From Streptomonospora salina (GTDB taxonomy: Bacteria; Actinomycetota; Actinomycetes; Streptosporangiales; Streptosporangiaceae): DNA of 64,000 nucleotides. The notes beneath the pieces were generated by a model, which had not been told where the DNA came from, made no database searches, and was given only the letters and a program-made list of their open reading frames with translations. The DNA is taken from the NCBI RefSeq assembly GCF_014204715.1, contig NZ_JACHLY010000002.1:1-64000 (forward strand), given 5' to 3'. How positions within the stretch are numbered: position 1 is the first letter of the stretch; the number at the start of each line of letters is the position of its first letter. Shown here in pieces: positions 51,509-59,894 of the stretch. Both the position numbers and the translations under genes were made by a program.

Positions 51509-52126
51509 TCAGCTGCGGCGGTGCACGCTGACGGCGTAGCCGCCGCCGGTGTAGGCGTCGCCGTCCCAGGTGGCGTGGCGGCTGACGGGCGCGAGCCCGG
51601 CCCGGTCGCACCAGGTGTCGTAGTCGGCCAGCGATACGGGTGCCTGCTCCAGCGGCAGGTGGTCGGCGTCCAGGCCGAACCCGGCCACCAGCAGCCCGCC
51701 GGGCCGCAGCAGCGACGCCAGCGCGGCCACGACCCCGGGCTCGGTGCCGGGCGCCAGCAGCGGGACGACGTTTCCCGCCGCCACCGCCATGTCGAAGTCC
51801 GGCTCCAGCCCCAGGTCGGCGACCTCCGCCAGGTCGGCTTCCAGCCATGTCATCTGCGGCGCATGGCGGCGCGCCTCGACCAGCATGGAGGGGTCGGCGT
51901 CCACGCCGACGCACGTGTGCCCCGACTCGGCCAGCCGGACGGCGACGCGGCCGGTACCGCATCCGGCGTCCAGCACCCGCGCGGCCGGATCCAGCAGGCT
52001 GGCGCAGAACCGCGCCTCGCCGTGCACGTCGGCTCCGGAATCGGCCAACGCGGCGAACCGGGCGGCATAGCGCGCGCCGCCCTGGCCTCCGGTGAGCTCG
52101 GCCCACCGGTTCCCGTGATCCTGCAC
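51509..52126 (-). CDS. Class I SAM-dependent methyltransferase
   Basis: A 205-residue methyltransferase. Motif I is 'RVLDAGCGTGRVAVRLAESG', then 'TCVGVDADPSMLVEARRHAP' and 'LRPGGLLVAGFGLDADHLPL'. The ending 'WDGDAYTGGGYAVSVHRRS' is common in a small actinobacterial group. GTG 52126 lies behind GGAGGGCGG. The acceptor is unknown. The 190 bases after it, towards the MFS gene, include four tandem CCGGCG units (51483-51505) that could form the shared terminator. Confidence 0.88.
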   Translation of the reverse strand: MQDHGNRWAELTGGQGGARYAARFAALADSGADVHGEARFCASLLDPAARVLDAGCGTGRVAVRLAESGHTCVGVDADPSMLVEARRHAPQMTWLEADLAEVADLGLEPDFDMAVAAGNVVPLLAPGTEPGVVAALASLLRPGGLLVAGFGLDADHLPLEQAPVSLADYDTWCDRAGLAPVSRHATWDGDAYTGGGYAVSVHRRS

Positions 52127-52323
52127 TGTCCCGCCGCCCTCCTCCTCGAACGCTTCACCCCGACGCTACCGCCGGCGACGCGCTGCGCGCGGCGCGGGTG
52201 TCGAACGCACCCGCCGGATTCGGGGCGGGTGCCCCCAGCGTGCCGCGCGGTGTGCGGGGAAGGCTGGTCGGCGCCGCACTACGCGGCACCACCGCCAGGC
52301 CGCCGACGACGACGGGAGCCCGC

Positions 52324-52776
52324 ATGGCCGCCGAACCCCCGAACGCCTTCGCGCGCATCCGCCGCACCGTCTTCGCCCGCCACAGCAACCCCTGGAGCGC
52401 ATGGACCCGGTGGGCCACCACACCCCTGGTCCTGGTCCCGGTGTGGACCCGCGACTGGCGGCACGCGGCCGCCGTCGCCGCCTGGATGGCGGCCAATACC
52501 GTCCTCTTCCCCGCGCCCGCCGATGACAGCGCCTGGTCCACGCGCGCGATGCTCGGCGAGGAGCAGTGGATCACCGACACTCCCCACGACGCGGCGCTGG
52601 CCGTGCAGACCGCGGGATCGGCGGCGACGGTCGCCGCACTCGTGGCGGCCTACCGCCGCCGCCCGGCCCCCGCGGCCGCGGCCGCGGCCGCCGCGATGGG
52701 CCTGACGATGCTCTACTGGCAGCAGATGACCCGCTACTACGACCCCGGCCGCGCCGAGGAGACCGCCGCGGACTGA
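52324..52776 (+). CDS. DUF6653 family membrane protein
   Basis: A 150-residue protein from ATG 52324, behind GGGAG. 'FARHSNPWSAWTRWATTPLV' and 'PADDSAWSTRAMLGEEQWIT' are the DUF6653 signature blocks, common in actinobacteria and halophilic archaea. It has about three hydrophobic helices, the last one Ala-rich. The function is unknown. It is divergent from the methyltransferase and convergent with an XRE regulator. Confidence 0.8.
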   Translation: MAAEPPNAFARIRRTVFARHSNPWSAWTRWATTPLVLVPVWTRDWRHAAAVAAWMAANTVLFPAPADDSAWSTRAMLGEEQWITDTPHDAALAVQTAGSAATVAALVAAYRRRPAPAAAAAAAAMGLTMLYWQQMTRYYDPGRAEETAAD

Positions 52777-52851
52777 GCCGGGCCCCGCGCCGCTTCCCCG
52801 CAGCGGGGCCGGGCCTCTCCGATACGGTTCCTCGAGGCGGTCCCGGCGCGC

Positions 52852-53781
52852 TCAATCGCCCGAGCACCGGCGGTCGGTGACCGGTGCCGCCGGGTGGTCG
52901 GAGGCGGGGGGCTCACTCATCTCTCGAGTCCCGATGACGCCGAGCAGCCGGAGTTTGTCGGCGCCCTCGGTGCCGGGATCGGCGGTGTAGAGGACGACGT
53001 GGTGGCCGCCGCCGGGGGCCTGGAGCACGTCGCAGTCGAGGTCGATCGGGCCGACGTCGGGATGATGCACGGTCTTGGCGTCGGTGGTGTGCACACCGAT
53101 CGCGTGGGAATCCCACAGTTCGGCGAAGCGCGGGCTCGCACCGTGCAAGTCGGCGGTCAGCGAGCGCAGGCGCGCGTCGCGCGGGTAGCGGGCGCAGGCG
53201 GCCCGCAGGTCGCCCACCACGGCCCGCTCGAAGCGCTCCCGCTGTCGGGCGGTGTGGCTGACACGGGCGGGAAGACCCGTGAAGTGGCGCCAGGCCACGT
53301 TGTGGTCCCGCTCGGCCGGTCCGGACAGGACACCGCCCATCAGCGCGGCGAACAACCGGTTGGAGGCGACCAGGGTCCAGGCGGCGTCGTAGACGCTGAC
53401 CGGCGAGTCGTCCATCCGCTCCAACAGGCGCAGCACACTCGGTGCCGGGTGCGCGGGCGCCTCGCCGGCGTCCGGCTCACGCCGGCCCGCAAGGGCGAAC
53501 AGGTGGCGGCGCTCCTGGGACCCCAGCCGCAACGCGCGCGCCAGCGCGGCCAGGACCTGTGATGAGGGCGAGGTCGCGCGGCCCTGCTCCAGCCGCACGA
53601 TGTAGTCGGGTGAGACCCCCGCGTGTCGGGCGAGCTCCTCGCGCCGCAGTCCCACGGCCCGGCGGCGGCGCCCCGCGACCAGACCGACGGTCTCGGGGGC
53701 GATCCGCTCCCGCCAGCCGCGCAGCGCGGCCCCCAGCTGTCCGGGGCGGCCGCCGCCGCTCGCGGCGCCGTGCTGAGTCAT
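52852..53781 (-). CDS. XRE-family regulator with MmyB-like ligand domain
   Basis: A 309-residue protein. The helix-turn-helix is 'GLRREELARHAGVSPDYIVR' followed by 'LEQGRATSPSSQVLAALARA', and the MmyB-like domain includes 'VSVYDAAWTLVASNRLFAAL' and 'HPDVGPIDLDCDVLQAPGGG'. Such regulators often act on a divergent short-chain dehydrogenase, here the SDR at 53895. The ligand may be a fatty acid or related compound, from the family. A truncated relative lies at 27125. Confidence 0.92.
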   Translation of the reverse strand: MTQHGAASGGGRPGQLGAALRGWRERIAPETVGLVAGRRRRAVGLRREELARHAGVSPDYIVRLEQGRATSPSSQVLAALARALRLGSQERRHLFALAGRREPDAGEAPAHPAPSVLRLLERMDDSPVSVYDAAWTLVASNRLFAALMGGVLSGPAERDHNVAWRHFTGLPARVSHTARQRERFERAVVGDLRAACARYPRDARLRSLTADLHGASPRFAELWDSHAIGVHTTDAKTVHHPDVGPIDLDCDVLQAPGGGHHVVLYTADPGTEGADKLRLLGVIGTREMSEPPASDHPAAPVTDRRCSGD

Positions 53782-53894
53782 GACTCCACTCTAGGCTCGG
53801 CCGGGCGCCGGGCGGCCGCGGCGTCCTGGTACCGCCTTTCCCAGGAAAAGGCGTGTCCTGTCTGGGCGGATGCGCTGCGGCGATGCTGGCGTGT

Positions 53895-54611
53895 ATGACG
53901 ACAACGACGACACTGATCACCGGCGCCACCCGGGGAATCGGTCTGGAGGCGGCCCGCCGCCTGTCCGAGGCCGGGCACCGCGTGCTGTTGGGCGCCCGCG
54001 ACCTCTCCCGGGGCCGGGAGGCGGCCCATCGGGTGGGCGCCCACCCCTTGATGCTCGACGTCACCGACGACGCCTCGGTGGAGGCGGCCGCCCAGCGGGT
54101 GGCCGACGAGGTCGGACGGCTCGATGTGCTGGTCAACAACGCGGGCATCACCGGGGCGCTGCACACCTGCGCCGACGAGATCACCGCTGCGGACCTGCTC
54201 GCCTGCTACGACACCAACGTCTTCGGCGCCGTCCGCATGATGCACGCCTTCACACCGCTGCTGCGCAAGAGCGCGCGGCCCGTCGTGGTCAACGTCAGCA
54301 GCGGTCTGGGGTCGCTGGCCGCGGCCACCGATCCCGGCGCCCGCGCCGAGTTCACGCCGACGTGGATCCCGGTTCCCGTCTACGCCTCGTCCAAGGCGGC
54401 GCTGAACATGGTCACCGTGCAGTACGCCCACGCCCACCCCGAGATGCGTATCAACGCCGTCGACCCCGGACACACGGCCACCGACTTCAACGGCCACGCG
54501 GGCCCGCAGACCGTCGAGGAGGGCGCGGAGATCGTCGTGCGCATGGCCGACGCCGGCAGCGACGCCCCGACCGCCGGCTACTTCGCGGCCGCGGGACCGG
54601 TTCCGTGGTGA
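53895..54611 (+). CDS. Short-chain dehydrogenase/reductase
   Basis: A 238-residue classical SDR. The cofactor motif is 'LITGATRGIGLEAARRLSEA' (TGxxxGIG), followed by 'DVLVNNAGITGAL' (NNAG), the serine in 'PVVVNVSSGLGSLAA' and YxxxK in 'VPVYASSKAALNMV'. 'INAVDPGHTATDFNGHAG' is the usual PG motif. ATG 53895 is used. Divergent from the MmyB-type regulator and coupled to the next gene by a GTGA overlap. NADPH-linked carbonyl reduction is likely. Confidence 0.93.
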   Translation: MTTTTTLITGATRGIGLEAARRLSEAGHRVLLGARDLSRGREAAHRVGAHPLMLDVTDDASVEAAAQRVADEVGRLDVLVNNAGITGALHTCADEITAADLLACYDTNVFGAVRMMHAFTPLLRKSARPVVVNVSSGLGSLAAATDPGARAEFTPTWIPVPVYASSKAALNMVTVQYAHAHPEMRINAVDPGHTATDFNGHAGPQTVEEGAEIVVRMADAGSDAPTAGYFAAAGPVPW

Positions 54612-55234
54612 GCGGCGGCGCTGCGGCCGCGGGGGCGCCGCGGCGGGCGGAGATGGTCATGGACGTCGCCTGCGTGCTGTCCTACCTGGTCTTCACCCGG
54701 TTCCGGCGCGCGGCCCAGCGCCTGCGCGCCGACGGCACCGAGGTGGAGCTCGTGTTCCTGCCCTACCGGTTCCGGCCCGACGCCGATCCGCGGGGGGAGC
54801 CGCTGGTGGAAACGCACCGGCGCGACCGCGGCGAGGCCGCCGTGCGCGAGATCCAGGCCACGACCGGTTTCGGCGCCGCCGACGGGCTACACGTGGACTT
54901 CACACGGGTGGTTTCGACCGACACCTTCCACGCTCACCGGCTCATCGCCCAGGCCGCGGCGCAGGGGCGGGGCGAGGCGATGGCGGAGCGGCTGTTTCGC
55001 GCCTACTTCAGCGACGGCGTCAACGTCGCCGAGCACCCGACCCTGCGGCGGCTGGCGGAGGAGGCGGGCGTCGGGATGCACGCGGGCGGCGCGGTCGGTT
55101 TGCGGGCCGAGCTGGAACGGGTCCGCGCTGCGGCTGTCGCCGGGGGCGCGGTGCCGGCCTTCCGTTTCGCCGACGGGCGGGTTCTGGCAGGGGAACAGCC
55201 GCAGGAGGCGTTCGCGGCCGCGTTGGCGCAGTAG
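54608..55234 (+). CDS. DsbA/FrnE-like protein lacking the CxxC active site
   Basis: A 208-residue protein starting at GTG 54608. It has the thioredoxin fold with a helical insert of the FrnE/DsbA type: 'LVFLPYRFRPDADPRGEPLV', 'VVSTDTFHAHRLIAQAAAQG' and 'AVPAFRFADGRVLAGEQPQE'. 'AVPAF' holds the cis-Pro before the last strand. Where family members have CPWC, this one reads 'MDVACVLSYLVF', so the redox pair is reduced to one cysteine. It may therefore act as an isomerase or glutathione-transferase-like protein. It is co-translated with the SDR. Confidence 0.8.
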   Translation: MSGGAAAAGAPRRAEMVMDVACVLSYLVFTRFRRAAQRLRADGTEVELVFLPYRFRPDADPRGEPLVETHRRDRGEAAVREIQATTGFGAADGLHVDFTRVVSTDTFHAHRLIAQAAAQGRGEAMAERLFRAYFSDGVNVAEHPTLRRLAEEAGVGMHAGGAVGLRAELERVRAAAVAGGAVPAFRFADGRVLAGEQPQEAFAAALAQ

Positions 55235-55255
55235 CGGCCCCGTCGCCGCCGGGGC

Positions 55256-55290
55256 CGGGCGGGCGGCTGCTCGCAGTTCCCGCCCGCCCG
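55256..55290 (+). terminator. Terminator of the SDR-DsbA operon
   Basis: An 11-bp perfect GC stem (55256-55266 with 55280-55290), loop of 13, begins 21 bases past the stop. Confidence 0.55.
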
Positions 55291-55347
55291 ACCCGGAGCC
55301 GAGCGGACGGAAGCTGCCGACAGTGGCGGGATGCACCCCTGCCGAGA

Positions 55348-55407
55348 ATCGAGCGCGCGGAAATCACCGCTGTGGCACCGAAATCCGGTGAAATCCGCGC
55401 ACTCGAT
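55348..55407. repeat. Dispersed inverted repeat, copy 2
   Basis: The left arm 55348-55369 starts ATCGAGCGCGCGGAAATCAC. The right arm 55385-55407 is its inverted copy with few mismatches. It lies just upstream of the AbiEi-like gene, in the same orientation as copy 3. Confidence 0.7.
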
Positions 55408-55506
55408 GCGCTCCGAACGCCCTCCGCCCACTCCCCCACCCTGTTACCCCGCCCTGCCCGTCCACAGCTGCGGAATCCGCGTGGCCGCGGCCGCTACCGC
55501 GCGGTC

Positions 55507-56442
55507 ATGCTCGGGTCTATGGAGGCGATCCGGGCGGCGAACAGGGCCGCGGCAGCCCAGTACGGGGTACTCAGCAAGGCGCAGGCCCGCGGGTGCGGGA
55601 TGGCCGAGGCGGACCTGCGGCGGCAGCTGAGCCGGCGCGCGTGGGTGCGCATCCACCAGGGGGTGTTCCGTGTGCGGGAGCTGCAGGACCGCACCGAGCG
55701 GGGGCGGCTGCTGTCGGCGGTGATGGCCGCACGGCTGGCGCTGGGGCCGGCGACGTTCGCCTGTGCCGAGACGGCCGCGCGGCTGTGGGGCATGCAGGGG
55801 TTGCCGCTGTGGGACGGGACGGTGCACATGGCCGTCCCGGCGCAGAGCACCCCGCACCGGATTCCCGGGGTGCGGCTGCACGCCTGGGCCACGGCGCCGG
55901 AGGAGATCGTCTCCCGCGGCGGGATGCGGGCGAGCGGCCCCGGGCGCACTCTGCGCGACGTGCTGCTGCGCCTGGACCGCTACACGCCGGTGTGCCTGCT
56001 CGACTCCGCGCTCAACCAGGGGCTCGTGCGGACCGGGGACCTGCCGGAGCTCGCCGCCGCCAACCGGGGCCGCAGGGGATGCCGGCGCTCGCGGCCGTGG
56101 TGGGATCTGGCCGACGGCCGCGCGCAGAGCCCGCTGGAGCCCCGTATCCGCCTGGTGTGCACCGACGGCGGTGTGGCACCCGACGGCCTGCAGCACCGGT
56201 TCTACGACGACCGGGGCCGCCTCATCGCCGTGGGCGACCTGTGGTGGTCCGACCGCCGCCTGCTGGTGGAAGCCGACGGCCGCGCACCCCACGAGCTCCC
56301 CGAGCCGCTGCTGCGCGACCGCCGCCGCCAGAACGCCCTCGAACTCGCCCACCCCGACGTCCGCATCCTCCGCTTCACCTGGGCCGACCTCCGCAACCCC
56401 CGCGCCATCGCCGACACGGTCCGCGCCGTCCCCCTCCGCTGA
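55507..56442 (+). CDS. AbiEi-like antitoxin-domain protein with a DUF559/Vsr-type nuclease end
   Basis: A 311-residue protein of a family frequent in actinobacteria. Residues 8-60 form the AbiEi-type winged helix ('YGVLSKAQARGCGMAEADLR' then 'RRAWVRIHQGVFRV'). Residues 205-300 resemble a PD-(D/E)XK nuclease of the DUF559/Vsr type: E211 in 'SPLEPRIRLV', D244 in 'AVGDLWW' and E255 in 'LLVEADG'. ATG 55507 is used. There is no toxin gene next to it. It is bracketed by repeat copies 2 and 3. Its function is unknown; a role in DNA damage or defence is inference. Confidence 0.8.
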   Translation: MLGSMEAIRAANRAAAAQYGVLSKAQARGCGMAEADLRRQLSRRAWVRIHQGVFRVRELQDRTERGRLLSAVMAARLALGPATFACAETAARLWGMQGLPLWDGTVHMAVPAQSTPHRIPGVRLHAWATAPEEIVSRGGMRASGPGRTLRDVLLRLDRYTPVCLLDSALNQGLVRTGDLPELAAANRGRRGCRRSRPWWDLADGRAQSPLEPRIRLVCTDGGVAPDGLQHRFYDDRGRLIAVGDLWWSDRRLLVEADGRAPHELPEPLLRDRRRQNALELAHPDVRILRFTWADLRNPRAIADTVRAVPLR

Positions 56443-56456
56443 CACAGTCGCGCACC

Positions 56457-56516
56457 ATCGACCGCGCGGAAATCACCGCTGTGGTGGCGGAATCCGGTGA
56501 CAACCCCGCGCTGGAC
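56457..56516. repeat. Dispersed inverted repeat, copy 3
   Basis: It starts ATCGACCGCGCGGAAATCAC (56457-56476), the same as copy 2 apart from one base. The right arm (56494-56516) is more worn. It begins 15 bases past the AbiEi-like stop. Confidence 0.65.
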
Positions 56517-56582
56517 GCCGTCCGAGCCGGAGGGGCCCGCCCCGCGCCGCTACAGGACCGGCGCGGGGCGGGGCCCGCAGAC

Positions 56583-57278
56583 TCACCGCAGCGCGGTGAG
56601 CATCTCCTGGGCCAGCGGCTCCGAGGAGGCCGGGTTCTGGCCGGTGTAGAGACTGCCGTCGACCACCACGTTGGGCGCCCAGGGCTCCCCTTCGGCGAAG
56701 TCCACGCCCATCGCCTCCAGACGGTCCTGCAGCAGCCACGGCGCCTTGTCGGCCAGGCCCGCCTGACGCTCCTCGGCGTTGGTGAATCCGGTCATCCGGT
56801 AGCCGGAGAACGGCGACTCGCCGCCCGACCGGGCGGTGGGCAGCAGCGCCGCGGGCCCGTGGCAGACCACACCCAGCGGCGTGCGCGCCTCCAGCGCCGA
56901 CACCAGCAGCCGGGCGGAGTCCTCGTCGGCCGACAGGTCCTCCATGGGGCCGTGCCCGCCGGGGTAGAACACCGCGTCGAAGTCGCCGGCGTCGACCTCC
57001 TCCAAGGGCAGCGGTTCGCGCAGTACGGTCATCTCCTCAAGGGTGCGGCGCACCGCCGCGGCGCCCTCCTCGCCGCCGTTGGCCCCGGGCGCCAGACTGG
57101 CCTCGTCGGCCATCGGCGCCGCGCCGCCCGGAGTGGCCACCACGACCTCGTGGCCGGCCCCGGTGAAGACCCGGTAGGGCGCGGCGGCCTCCTCGGCCCA
57201 GAAACCGGTGGGGTGCTTGGTGCCGTCGGACAGCGTCCAGTGGTCGGCTCCGGTCATGACGAACAGGATGCGTGCCAT
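56583..57278 (-). CDS. DJ-1/PfpI family protein (type 1 glutamine amidotransferase-like)
   Basis: A 231-residue protein of the Hsp31/DJ-1 group. The nucleophile elbow is 'PLGVVCHGPAALLPTA' (Cys), preceded by 'FDAVFYPGGHGPMEDLSADE' with the conserved GGHG. 'MTGADHWTLSDGTKHPTGFW' at the start is typical of the glyoxalase-III/Hsp31 branch. ATG 57278 has GGGGAG upstream. It may turn methylglyoxal to lactate or protect proteins; not settled. Confidence 0.9.
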   Translation of the reverse strand: MARILFVMTGADHWTLSDGTKHPTGFWAEEAAAPYRVFTGAGHEVVVATPGGAAPMADEASLAPGANGGEEGAAAVRRTLEEMTVLREPLPLEEVDAGDFDAVFYPGGHGPMEDLSADEDSARLLVSALEARTPLGVVCHGPAALLPTARSGGESPFSGYRMTGFTNAEERQAGLADKAPWLLQDRLEAMGVDFAEGEPWAPNVVVDGSLYTGQNPASSEPLAQEMLTALR

Positions 57279-57442
57279 TGTTCTCCCCTGGTGAGTGCGC
57301 GCCGGACCCGCGGACCCGGCGGCGGAACGGTGTGCCGGCGGCCCCGCCCCGCACGGGCCGGGCCGTCTGCCGCTGCCGACGCTAAGCCGCCCGCGTGCGC
57401 CGGTCCAACAACGACCCGCGGGCGTGCGGCGTGAGTCCGCAC

Positions 57443-58057
57443 TCACCCGTCGTCGGGCGCCTCGCCGGCGGCCGTGGGGCGGGCGCGCAGGTGGGCGCGC
57501 TCACCTTGGCGCCCGAAGAGGCTGAGGACCTCCACCGGCGCGGCCGAGGCCGCGCCGAACCAGTGCGGCAGCCGGGTGTCGAACTCGGCGGCCTCGCCCG
57601 GCTCCATCACCAGGTCGTGCTCGCCCAGCACGACCCGCAGCCGCCCGTTGAGCACGTACATCCACTCATACCCCTCGTGGGTCTGGGGGTCGGGTGTGCG
57701 GGGGTGTTCGCTGCCCGGCAGGATCAGCTTGTAGGCCTGGATGCCGCCGGCGCGGCGGGTCAGCGGCAGCATCGTCATGCCGTGGCGGGTGACGGGGCGC
57801 ATGTGGATGCGCGGGTCGCCGGTGGGCGGGGCGTCGACCAGCTCGTCGAGGGTGACGCCGTGCGCCTTGGCCAGCGGCAGCAGCAGTTCGAGGGTGGGCC
57901 GCCGCGCCCCCGACTCCAGCCGCGACAGGGTGCTCACCGAGATGCCGGTGGCCGCCGACAACTCCGCCAGCGTGGTTTCGCGCCGGCGGCGCAGCGCGCG
58001 CAGGCGGGGGCCGACCGCCTCCAGCGTCTGATCGAAATCCTCGCTCATACCTCCCAT
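57443..58057 (-). CDS. XRE-cupin transcriptional regulator
   Basis: A 204-residue regulator (ATG 58057; ATG 58048 would remove three residues). The helix-turn-helix reads 'ALRRRRETTLAELSAATGIS' and 'VSTLSRLESGARRPTLELLL'; the C-terminal cupin reads 'THEGYEWMYVLNGRLRVVLG' and 'EPGEAAEFDTRLPHWFGAAS'. It faces the thioredoxin-reductase-like gene across 73 bases that hold a TTGCC/GGCAA box, a common regulator-target pair in actinobacteria. Confidence 0.92.
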   Translation of the reverse strand: MGGMSEDFDQTLEAVGPRLRALRRRRETTLAELSAATGISVSTLSRLESGARRPTLELLLPLAKAHGVTLDELVDAPPTGDPRIHMRPVTRHGMTMLPLTRRAGGIQAYKLILPGSEHPRTPDPQTHEGYEWMYVLNGRLRVVLGEHDLVMEPGEAAEFDTRLPHWFGAASAAPVEVLSLFGRQGERAHLRARPTAAGEAPDDG

Positions 58058-58058
58058 T

Positions 58059-58073
58059 TTGCCACACCGGCAA
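58059..58073. promoter_or_regulatory. Operator candidate of the XRE-cupin regulator
   Basis: TTGCCACACCGGCAA has perfect 5-bp arms and overlaps the likely promoter just before the regulator's start. A half site, TTGCCG, follows at 58080. A near copy of the full box lies at 17995-18009. Confidence 0.5.
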
Positions 58074-58130
58074 GGATGTTTGCCGACAATCGGGGCAGGG
58101 GCGCATGCTCGCGGCAGGAGGTGATCGAAC

Positions 58131-59204
58131 GTGAGCGATCAGCTGAAGGACACCTACGACGCGGTGATCGTCGGCGGCGGCGCCGCCGGGCTCAACGGGG
58201 CGCTGATGCTGGCGCGATCGCGCCGCTCGGTCGCCGTGATCGACGCCGGCGCGCCGCGCAACGCCCCGGCCGCGGCCGTGCACGGACTGCTGGCCCGCGA
58301 CGGCACGGCACCGGGCGAACTGCTGGAGCGCGGCCGCGCCGAAGTGCGCGGCTACGGCGGCTACGTGGCGGCGGGCGAGGTCATCTGCGCCTGGCGCGAC
58401 GGCGACGCCTTCGCGGTCGGCCTGGCCGACGGCCGCGCGGTCCGGGCGCGGCGAATCCTGGTGGCCGCCGGCCTGGTCGACGAACTGCCCGACATCCCGG
58501 GACTGGCCCGGCGGTGGGGCCGCGACGTCGTGCACTGCCCCTACTGCCACGGCTGGGAGGTGCGCGACGCCGCCATCGGCGTCGTGGCCACCGGCCCCAT
58601 GGCCGTGCACCAGGCCCTCATGTTCCGCCAACTCAGCGCCGACGTCGTGCTGCTGAGCCACGACCAGCCCGCACCTGCGGGCGAGCGGGCCGAGCAGCTC
58701 GCGGCCCGCGGCATCCGGGTCGTGGACGGCGCGGTGGCCGCCATCGAGGTCGCCGAGGACCGCATCGCCGGGCTGCGGATGTCCGACGGCAGACTCGTGG
58801 CCCGCGACGTGGTGGCGGTCGCGACGCGCATGCGGGCCCGCGCCGGCTTCCTGGCCGGACTCGGGCTGCACCCCGCCGCCCACCCCTCGGGCATGGGCGA
58901 GCACATCCCCGCCGAGCCCGACGGCCGCACCGCAGTCGACGGCGTGTGGGCGGCGGGCAACACCACCGACCTGGCCGCCCAGGTCGGCGCCGCCGCAGCC
59001 GCCGGAGCGGCGGCAGGAGCCGGCATCAACGCCGACCTGATCACCGAGGACACGCGCCGGGCCGTGGAGGCCTATCGCGACCCGTTCCCGGCCGGGACCG
59101 AGGCGCACCTGTGCGAGCAGGCCGCGGGCGCGGCCCGCCACGGGCTGGAGGACGCGACCCGCCCCGACGGGCCGGGGATCGCCGCCGGCACCGAGCACGC
59201 CTGA
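58131..59204 (+). CDS. Thioredoxin-reductase-like FAD/NAD(P) oxidoreductase
   Basis: A 357-residue flavoprotein. FAD binds at 'DAVIVGGGAAGLNGALMLAR', the redox pair is in 'VVHCPYCHGWEVRD' (CPYC), and the second FAD motif is 'TAVDGVWAAGNTTDLAAQVG'. GTG 58131 follows the full-strength box GGAGGTGATC. The nucleotide-binding GxGxxA motif of true thioredoxin reductase is weak ('VVATGPMAVHQALMF'), so the electron donor is uncertain. The last 45 residues are an extra tail. Controlled, by position, by the XRE-cupin regulator. Confidence 0.9.
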   Translation: MSDQLKDTYDAVIVGGGAAGLNGALMLARSRRSVAVIDAGAPRNAPAAAVHGLLARDGTAPGELLERGRAEVRGYGGYVAAGEVICAWRDGDAFAVGLADGRAVRARRILVAAGLVDELPDIPGLARRWGRDVVHCPYCHGWEVRDAAIGVVATGPMAVHQALMFRQLSADVVLLSHDQPAPAGERAEQLAARGIRVVDGAVAAIEVAEDRIAGLRMSDGRLVARDVVAVATRMRARAGFLAGLGLHPAAHPSGMGEHIPAEPDGRTAVDGVWAAGNTTDLAAQVGAAAAAGAAAGAGINADLITEDTRRAVEAYRDPFPAGTEAHLCEQAAGAARHGLEDATRPDGPGIAAGTEHA

Positions 59205-59230
59205 CCGCCATGGACCGCGAAGGAGGACAC

Positions 59231-59894
59231 GTGTCGGCAGATTCCGAGCAGCCCGCCGCTTTCGATCACGCCTACTGGGAGGGGCACTACCGCGAGACCG
59301 GAGACGGGCCCGACGCCTCCGCCGGCGCGAACCCGCACCTGGTGGCCCGGGCCGGCGGACTCGCGCCCGGCCGGGCGCTGGATGCGGGGTGCGGCCGGGG
59401 GCGAGGAGGCCCTGTGGCTGGCCGAACGCGGCTGGAGCGTCCAGGCCGTGGACATCGCCGCCGCGCCGCTGGCCGCGGCCCGCGAGCGCGCCGCTGCGCT
59501 GGGCGCCGACGTCGCCGACCGCATCACGTGGCGCCAGGCCGACCTGAGCGCCCACCCGCCGGCCGCCGAGGCCTTCGACCTGGTCTGCAGCCACTACGTG
59601 CACACCGCCCACGGCCCGGCGGCGCTGCTGGAGGCCCTCGCCTCGGCGGTGGCGCCCGGCGGAACGCTGCTGGTGGCGGCCCACCACCCCGACGACGCCC
59701 ACCACGCCGACACCCCCGGGGCCCACGTCAGCCCGCAGCAGGCCGCCGCGGTGCTGGATCCCGGGCGATGGGAGGTCCTGGCCGCCGAGACCGCCACCCG
59801 CACGGTCGACGCGGGCGGCCACGGGCAGGGGCACGGCCATGGCCACAGTCATCCGATGGTCGGGGGTTCCCCCGTGAGTGTGGACACCCGGTAA
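59231..59894 (+). pseudogene. SAM-dependent methyltransferase with a one-base insertion
   Basis: From GTG 59231, behind AGGAGGACAC, it reads 'FDHAYWEGHYRETGDGPDAS' and 'GRALDAGCGRG'. One extra G in a run near 59398 breaks the frame; the rest, 'EEALWLAERGWSVQAVDIAA' to 'PGGTLLVAAHHPDDAHHADT', follows in the other frame. The last part is His-rich ('GGHGQGHGHGHSHP'). Its final codons lie in the end of the IS3 element, which supplies the stop. It belongs to the reductase operon (26-base gap). It could be intact if the extra G is a sequence error. Confidence 0.75.
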
